From assembly GCF_000349845.1 (NCBI RefSeq), contig NC_020829.1, forward strand, positions 1,984,001 to 2,048,000: a stretch of DNA of 64,000 bases, in the 5' to 3' direction. This document shows, in pieces, positions 50,863 through 59,800 of the stretch; position 1 is the first letter of the stretch, and each line of letters begins with the position of its first letter. The notes beneath the pieces were generated by a model. It made no database searches, had not been told where the DNA came from, and was given only the letters and a program-made list of their open reading frames with translations. The translations under genes and the position numbers were made by a program. The DNA comes from Pseudomonas sp. ATCC 13867. GTDB lineage: Bacteria > Pseudomonadota > Gammaproteobacteria > Pseudomonadales > Pseudomonadaceae.

Positions 50863-53800
50863 ATGGTTTCTCTCGAACAAGCAAAAGCCGCACTTACTTC
50901 AGGTGGTCATACTACTGCTGATCTCTTTGATCTCGTGAGATCGGTTACCGGTAGTGTAAGTGGCGCGAATAATCAAAGTACCTATCTTCTGTATTCAGGT
51001 CAAATGCCTGACGGCACGTATGCATCAGAGGTTGCAAGGACGCTTAAGTTGGCTGGATGTCTTGATGTCACTGAAAGCGACGTTGGGAAATTGCTTAACA
51101 GTGAAGAATTCATGGGGGCCTTAAGGAAGGCTATTAAATTTGAGGTGCTGGGTGATCCCTATGCGAGTCCGGTCACGCAAGATCAAGTCGATGCGCTGAA
51201 TAAAAAATTTCAGTTTGTTTTATATGGTAAGGATGGTGTGGATGCAAACGGACCTCGTGTAAGCTCTGATTCTTTTTGGGATATAGCATCAAAAAGCTAT
51301 GTCACTGAAGCTGTAGGCAGTTTCCGCATTGTCGCGCCGACGAATATTTCTGATATTAGTGTCTTTGTCACTAATGAACTTCCGGCACTGTTGGATAACC
51401 CTAATGTCTCAGAAATTGATGGCATTCCCAGAATCGAACTGGTGGAAATGCGGGATAGGGTGGGGTTGGATCGTGTCAAACACTTCATATCTGCCAACTC
51501 CCTGCAGCAAGTGTATTTTAGTGGCCTTACATCTGGAGGTGTGTCGGAATATCTAAAGTTAACGCCTGAGTCTCTTGCGGAGCAGCTTAAGGATCCGAAC
51601 AAATTTACAGCTTGGACGGAGCATCTTCAAAACCTTACTCCTGAACAGCGCGCCTCTTTTGAATTGGGTGCAAAGGCTTGGAGCTCACCAGAGCTCAAGC
51701 TCAATATTGGCTCCCGTATCTTTAATAAACTTCCTGTCGCGGGAGCTTTGCTGGGATTCACCTTAGCAGCCGTGCAGGCCTCTGAAGCGGAAGCCGCGGG
51801 TGATTCGGAAGGCGCCAAAGAAATTATGAAACTTTGGGCTATCGATGCTGCTGGCGCTGAGTTGGGGGCAGCGATCGCTACAGCGGTTGCCGGTATCGTA
51901 TTGGGCATCATGGCCGGAGTTGGGGCTACTGTTTCAGCTCCTGTGGCCGCCGCCGCGTTGTTTGGGGCTGCGCTGATTGGTGGGATATTTGGCGGCGAAG
52001 GTGCAATAGAGTTTTATCAGCTCCTGCATGATCGCGATGACAACGGCAAGTCGGATCTTATGGACAAGCTCAGCAATTTGCTGTTTGGAGCGACGTCCAC
52101 AATCTTCACTCCCTTGCCTGAGGATTTGAACGGCGAACGTTTAACGTTGAATGCCGGTATCACGCGTGAACAGATAGTTGCGCATGCGAAGGAAGATATC
52201 GCCTGGCGATTTGCTCTGCGGGAGCTGAATCCATTTGTTGTTACCGATATTGCTTATGACCGACATAATCTGGACGGTTCGTTGGATCTTTACGATCCGG
52301 AAACGGGGAAAGGAAGTATGACGGAGTCATACCTTCAAGACAGGGCAGCGATGCTGACTTGGAAAATTCTATTCGACCAAGGGGCTCAGGACGAAGATGA
52401 TGCTCCTCATGACGGGCCTAAACCGTATAACGACAATTGGGATACCAGCCAAGTTGAGGGGAACTGGGATTTTGTCGATCTTTCTAGACGTTTGCCGGGA
52501 GGCGCTCCCTTAACCTTAGCGATTGACGGTAATGGAATTACGCTACATGACCATCAGGTTGTATTTGGTAGTCAAGTGGCAGATTCAATTGAGGGTGCTG
52601 GAGAGAGTGATCGCCTCTACGGAGGCGCTGGCAACGACACTCTCAAAGGCGAAGCCGGCAACGACTACCTCGAAGGCGGCAGCGGCGACGATAGGCTGTT
52701 TGGCGGTAAGGATAACGACACGCTGGTCGGCGGTAACGGCAATGATCAATACGAGTTCGCTACTGGTGATGGTCACGACATACTGATCGATGCCGGTGGG
52801 CTGGGCGAGTTGTGGATCGACGAGGTGCACTACACCTTAGCGCAACGTTTGGCGCCTGGCACCGACAGTTGGCACAGCCAAGACGGCAAGGTCAAGTTCC
52901 TGTTCTCCGGCAGCGACCTGCTGGTGTTGTATGGGCAGAACGACAGCATTCTGATTCGTGACTACCAACCTAGCGCACTTGGGTTGGAGCTCGAGGACTA
53001 CACACCGCCACAACTGCCACCAGCCACCTCTGTGATTACCGGTACCGTCGACTCGGATAGCCTGGACGGCACTACCGGGGATGACCGCATTCTAGGCCTT
53101 GAGGGTGCTGATCGGATCAACTATGACCCAGCCTCTGTACTCGAGGGACACGATACGTTGATCGGTGGCGCGGGCAGCGACACGCTATTTGGTGGGGCCG
53201 GTAATGATGTCATCCATGCCTTTACCGAGCAGTCGCAAGGGCCGGCCAATACTCCGCTGGTACAGGGCGGCATCACCGGCGACTGGCTGGACGGTGGAAC
53301 CGGTAATGACCTGCTCGTCGGCTCGGGCGGGATGGACGGGATTTTCGGCGGCTCTGGTGCGGACACCATCTCCGCAGGCGACGACGATGATGTTATCTAC
53401 AGCGATGGCATCAGTTCGGGCGTGGATGCCCGCCGTTCTTTCCAGTTTGGGGCGGGTGCGGTGGGTGATGACATTCATCGCTACGCGCTGATACCAGCAT
53501 CGGTATGGACTCCGCTGACCAATGATAATGGCGGCGACGATGTGATCATGGCCGGCGCGGGAAATGATCTGGTGTACAGCGACAGAGGGCATGACTACGT
53601 CGAAGGTAATGCCGGTGATGATTATTTGATGGGTGATGTGGGTAACGACACTCTGATCGGTGGTGAGAATAACGACACCTTGATGGGCGACGGCTACGAC
53701 GTGGAGACCGGCGTGCCTTACCTGCGCAGAGTGCTGGGGGACGAGCATGGCAACGACCTGCTGATTGGCGGCCAGGGTAACGATCTGCTGTATGGCAATG

Positions 53801-56800
53801 GTGGCCATGATCGCCTCTTTGGGGGAGAGGGAGAGGACAACCTGTTTGGTGATGATCGCTCGACACCGCGTGAGTATCACGGTAACGACTATCTCGATGG
53901 TGGCGCGCAAGATGATGTTCTGTTCGGCCTGGGTGGAGACGACACGCTTCACGGTGGCGCGGACAACGACAAAATGTTCGGAGATAGTAATGGCGACAAG
54001 TCAATACCGACCACGCACGGTGCTGACTATCTTGATGGCGGCGAGGGCGACGACACCTTATATGGTGATGGCGGCGACGATGTACTGCTAGGTGGTAATG
54101 GTAACGACTGGCTCAGTGGCGATGATGATTATGCCTCTGACGGCGTATCGCAGGTAACCGGAAATGACACGCTGCTCGGTGGCGCCGGCAATGACTCGTT
54201 GTTGGGTGGCAACGGCAATGACCACCTGGATGGCGGTGCCGATGCGGATTTTCTCTTTGGCGGAGATGATAACGACACCTTGCTGGGCGGTGACGGGAAT
54301 GATCGCCTGGAGGGTGGCGAGGGCGATGACAGTCTGAACGGCGGCCTGGGCGATGACGTGATGCTCGGAGGTGCTGGTAATGACACTTTGCAAGGTGGTG
54401 GCGGGCGCGATGTGCTGCTCGGTGGGGCTGGCGATGACCTCTACCTGCTGACGCTGAGTGACATGCAGGTTTCGGAGGGGCTGATGAGCCGCATTGACGA
54501 CTCTGACGGCCACTCGCGTGTGCACTTGCTCGATATCGCACGCGAAAACCTGGGTGTGCGCGATGGTGGTGGCGGCAATCTTGTGTTGCAGGTCGGTGCC
54601 GAACACCAGGTGCAGGTGGATAGGGGGTTGAGTGGTGCCTCACTGGAGTTCCAATTCAGCGATGGCCAAGTGAGCCTGGATCGTTTGCTAGGTGAGGCGT
54701 TGCTAACGCGCGTGGTTCGCACTGATACCACCGGTGCTGGTGCTGTTTACGGTGGTGCTGCGGACGATACCTTGACAGTTAGAGGGGCTGGCGGTGGTGC
54801 AACGATCTCTGGCGGACAGGGCGACGACAATCTTGCCCTATTAGCAAGCGGGGGTGGAGCCCTGCTGTTTTCCGCTGGAGATGGGCGCGATACATTGATT
54901 ACTGAGACTGCCGACAGTCCAGGGCGCACCGGAGAGAATACCCTGCGTCTGGGCGAAGGTATTGCCCTGAGCGATTTGCGGCTGAGTAAAACTGGCAACG
55001 ATTCCTATGTTCTGTCGATTGGTGTCGGGGGTGATGCCATCCTTTTCGAGGCTTCGGGGGTGACGGAGTTGCCCCGGCCCTTCGATCGAGTGGTGTTCAG
55101 CGATGGGGCGGAGGTGAGTTGGCAGCAGGTACTGGATAGCGGTATTCATGTTGAAGTTAGCGACTTATTGGTAAGAGGCACGCAGACGCATGACCTGATT
55201 GCCGGCAGTGCACAAGACCGGAGGGTCGAGGCCTTGGCGGGTAATGATCTTCTCGAATCAGGGGTTGGGAATGAAACTCTGGAGGGTGGTCGAGGCGACG
55301 ATACCTATCTATTCAACGCCGGCTTTGGCCGCGACACAGTTGATAACCAGGGTGCATTGGCTGGCGAGGTGGATCGTATTGTTTTCGGCGTGGGCCTGGC
55401 CCATGCCGATGCACGGTTTATCCGTCACGACGATAATCTGCTGGTGTGGTTTGACCAGAGTGATCGCCTGCAAATCACCGGCTTCTTCAGCAACCAAGGA
55501 AAGGAGACTCTGGAGTTCGCCGATGGGCAGGTGTTTGACCGTCTGAGTCCGCCGCTTTATGAGGGCGTGCAGGGGTTGGCCACCGAGCAGGCTGATCAGC
55601 TAATGCTAGGTGCTGGCGACGATCAGTTTGATGCACTGGCTGGCAATGACTCGATCTTTGGTGGCGATGGCAATGATCGACTGCTAGGCGGTGCCGGTGA
55701 CGATCACCTTGAAGGTGAAGCTGGCGATGACTGGTTGGCTGGCGGTACGGGCAATGATTATTTGGCTGGGGGTGTGGGGGTTGATACTTATGAGGTGTTT
55801 GCAACGGATTCGCGGGCAACGATCACTCGGATTGTCGACCCGGACGGTGGCAACCAACTGATTGTAGGGGGCGGCCTGCGAGCGCAGGATGTGCGTGTCG
55901 TACGCGACCAGCAAAGCGCTACTCTGCGACTGCTGTACCGACCCGGTAACACCGGGGCTTACAGTGTGGTGCGCTTGGAGGATCAACTGCGGGACCAAGG
56001 GGCGTCTGCCCCCATTGCCTTAGTCCGATTCGAGGCCGAACCTGGGGTGACGTGGTCGGCGGCGGATCTATTACGCATGGCCCTCACAGGCGGAGCGGGG
56101 GATGAGGTGATCTATGGGTTGGCCAACGCTGCGAATACGCTGCGCGGAGGCGCCGGTAACGATCGCCTATTAGGCGGTGCGCTGGATGATCAGTTGGATG
56201 GCGAGGCCGGCAATGATTGGTTGTTGGGTGGCGCCGGTAACGACCGCTACACCTTTGGCCTGGGCTCCGGTAATGATCGCGTAACAGATCTGGAGGGTCT
56301 CAACCGGGTTGAATTGGCATCGGGTCTCACCCCGGACGATATTCAACTGGTGCGAACCGGTGCGCCATTTGACCTAATGCTTGAGCACGACTCCTTGGTG
56401 TTGATGCTGCGCGGCTCGGGTGAGTTTTTGGTGCTGGAGCAGTTTTTCAAACCGGGTGACGCAGAGACTGCTGTTCACTTTGCCGACGGCACTGTCTGGA
56501 GTCATGTCGAACTGGGATTACGGGCGGGAAGCAGTGTAACGGGCTTGGCCGATACGCAAACAGGTGGTGCTGGCGATGATGAGTTCCGGGTCGACAACCC
56601 GCTAGATCAGGTGGTTGAACTAGATAATGGCGGCACCGACGGAGTTCTCAGTTCGGTCAGCTATCGGCTACCGGTCAATGTAGAAAACCTGCAGCTCACT
56701 GGCATTTTGTCAATTGACGCCACCGGTAATAACGCTGACAACGTGCTGCGTGGTAATGCGGGCGATAATCGTCTCGATGGTCTGCAAGGATATAACACGT

Positions 56801-59800
56801 ATGCAGGCGGTGCGGGCAATGATACTTATGTTATTCGCGATAATAGTGAGTACCAGAGGCTGGATCTGTTCAGCTTGATGGCTGGCCTTTCCTTTTCGCT
56901 TGAGGAGCGAGCCGGTGAGGGTGTCGACAGTATCGAAACCAATGCTTTTGTCATGCATATGCCCGAGCAGGTTGAACACCTGCGGGTGACCTCTCTGATT
57001 GATGTGCAGAGTATCGAGTCCCGAGGTTTTGCAGGCGACGCTCGCTTTCAGTACACAGGGAATGCCCTGAACAATCGCATCGACTTATCGGGCACGGATT
57101 TTGACTTGTTTGGCATCCTTCGCTCAGTCAGGATCGATGGCGGTGCCGGTGCTGACACCATGCTCGGCAGCAATATCGAGGACACCTACGTTGTTGACGA
57201 TGTGGGCGATGTCATTATCGAGCGCGGCAATGCTATTGATACCGTCGAATCCCAGTTGTCCTGGCAGTTGGGCGATATGCTGGAAAACCTGCTGCTCACC
57301 GGCGGTGACACTACCGACGGCATAGGGAATGCGCTGGACAATGTCCTGAACAGCGCCGAGAACGGTGCGGTCAACCGTTTGAGTGGATTGGGCGGTGACG
57401 ACACGTATCTGATTGGCTTGAACGACATTGTGGTCGAAGCAGCTGGCGAGGGCACGGATACGTTGCACCTGAGCGAGCGAGCAGGCGATACCTCGACGGT
57501 TTTTCATGCGCAGCAGTGGGCGAATATTGAAGTCATCAAGGCCGGCGATAAGCTTGGTTCGGTTGACCTGATTGGCGACGATCGCGACAACAGCTTGTAC
57601 GGTAACTACTCGAGCAACCTGCTCGAGGGCGGTGCGGGCAATGACATCCTTTATGGCGTAAGCCTGCGGTACGACCGGTATAACCGGTTAGAGTACCCGT
57701 CTACATTAGATCGATTCTTCGGCGGAGATGGGGACGACCGTATCTACGCCTTTGGCGGCTACGCGGAGATTGACGGCGGGTCCGGGGCGGATCTTATTGA
57801 GTTGGATGGTGTGACATCCGCTCGAGTCGAGGGAGGTAGCGGTAATGATCTGATCCGTTTGACCGGGCGATCTTCGTCTCTGACTCTCGGCTTTGGTCTG
57901 GGCAGTGGCCAGGACACCGTGATGTCCAGTCACACCCGAACAGCTGCAGGCTGGGAGCAGGACAAGAGCATCCTGTCCAGCATTGTGGTCGCTGCAGGCA
58001 CTCAGGCCAGCCGTTTGCGTTTCACCCGTGAGGGGGCGGATATCCTGGTCAGTCTGCAGGACAGCACGGATAGCTTGAGGGTTACCGCATTTTATGAAAA
58101 CGAGAGCAGCTCGTTGATCCAATCTACGATCGACTCAATCAGGCTTGCGAGTGGCACGTTGCTGAATCGTGATGCGTTAGCGGCGGGTGTGGGGCGAGTC
58201 GAGTTTAGCGACGCGACAGAGATGGATGATCTACTGATCGCGGATGAGGCCGGTGCTGTGCTATCCGCAGGTGCTGGCAATGACTACCTGGCTGGTCAGG
58301 GAGGGGGCGATACACTGATCGGCGGCGCGGGGAACGATTATCTGGTTGGTGGCGCGGGCTCGGATACATTCCTGTTCTCGCTCGGCTGGGGCAATGACAC
58401 GCTGGACAATAGAGCCTTCGGCTCGGAGGCCATTAGTGCTAACGATGCCATTGTGTTCGATGGCACGGTGTTTATCGACGATCTGATGTTTAAGAAAAAT
58501 GGGGAAGGTTTGCTGATTACCCATCGTACGACATTGGATAGCATCTTGGTTCTCTATAGCTCGGATGATCTGGATTCTTTGCCGACAGTCCGCTTTTCGG
58601 ATGGTACGGTCTTGTCTCAGGAGCAACTCCTGATGCGGGCCTCCTCCCAGTTCGGTACGGAAGAGGACGATGTTCTCGACCTTGCCCCACAATACGACAG
58701 ACTTTTGGGGTTGGGGGGGAACGACAAGTTAAACGGTGAGGGGTTGCTTGATGGGGGGGATGGCCACGATACCCTCGTGGGTAGTGGTGTTCTGATCGGC
58801 GGTAACGACGACGATCATATAACTGGCACTGGTGGTAGCGATCTGCAGGGTGGTGATGGCAATGACCTGCTGGTGGCGTATGACGATACCTGGGATCCTC
58901 AGGCCAGTGTCTTGGAAGGCGGTGCGGGCAACGATACGCTGTATGGCTCGTTCGGCAATGACACTTACGTCTTCAACTTGGGCGATGGCAGCGACCTGTT
59001 AATTGAGCGCCGCCCAGACCAAGCCTATGGCAACGTGGCTCCTTCCTTTGATGAATTGCTATTCGGCGAAGGTATTGATGCGGCCGATCTGAGCTTCGTT
59101 CGCCAAGGCTTTGATTTGCTTATCGCACACGCCAACGGTAGTGACCAGATACTCGTGCAAAACTGGTTTAGAGGGCCTACCGAGCACTTCAAACTGAACA
59201 GTTTGTATTTTGCCGATGGAAGCGAGCTGAGCCAGAGCGAGATTGAGAGTCTCGTTGTGTACCGTGGTACGGCCGCGGCCGACAGCATCAATGGTAGCGA
59301 TCAGAACGATACGGTCTACGTTGGCGCTGGCGATGATCAGGTATGGGCTGGCAGCGGTGAAGATCGCGTGTATGGGGAGGCAGATAGCGATTATCTCGAC
59401 GGCCAGGCTGGTGATGACACGCTGTATGGTGGCGATGGTAATGACCAGTTGATGGGCGGTGCGGGCAATGACCAACTGTTCGGTGGTACTGGCGATGACA
59501 AGTACGTATACAAGCCTGGTGATGGGGTCGACACCATCGACACCACAGGTGGTGGGAATGACGGGGTGTTCTTTAGCGGCGGTATCGATGAAACGCGCCT
59601 GACCTTCACCCGCGATGGCGACGACCTGCTGATCTTGGTCGATGAGGATACCGAGCAGTCGGTGCGGGTGCTGGATCACTTTCTCGGTGGTGACAAAGCC
59701 ATTAGCTATGTGCAGCCCGATGGTGGACTGACACTTACCGCTACACGTATCGCTCAGATTGTTGCTGCAGGGGATGTGCCGGCTGGTTTTGATGCTCTCG

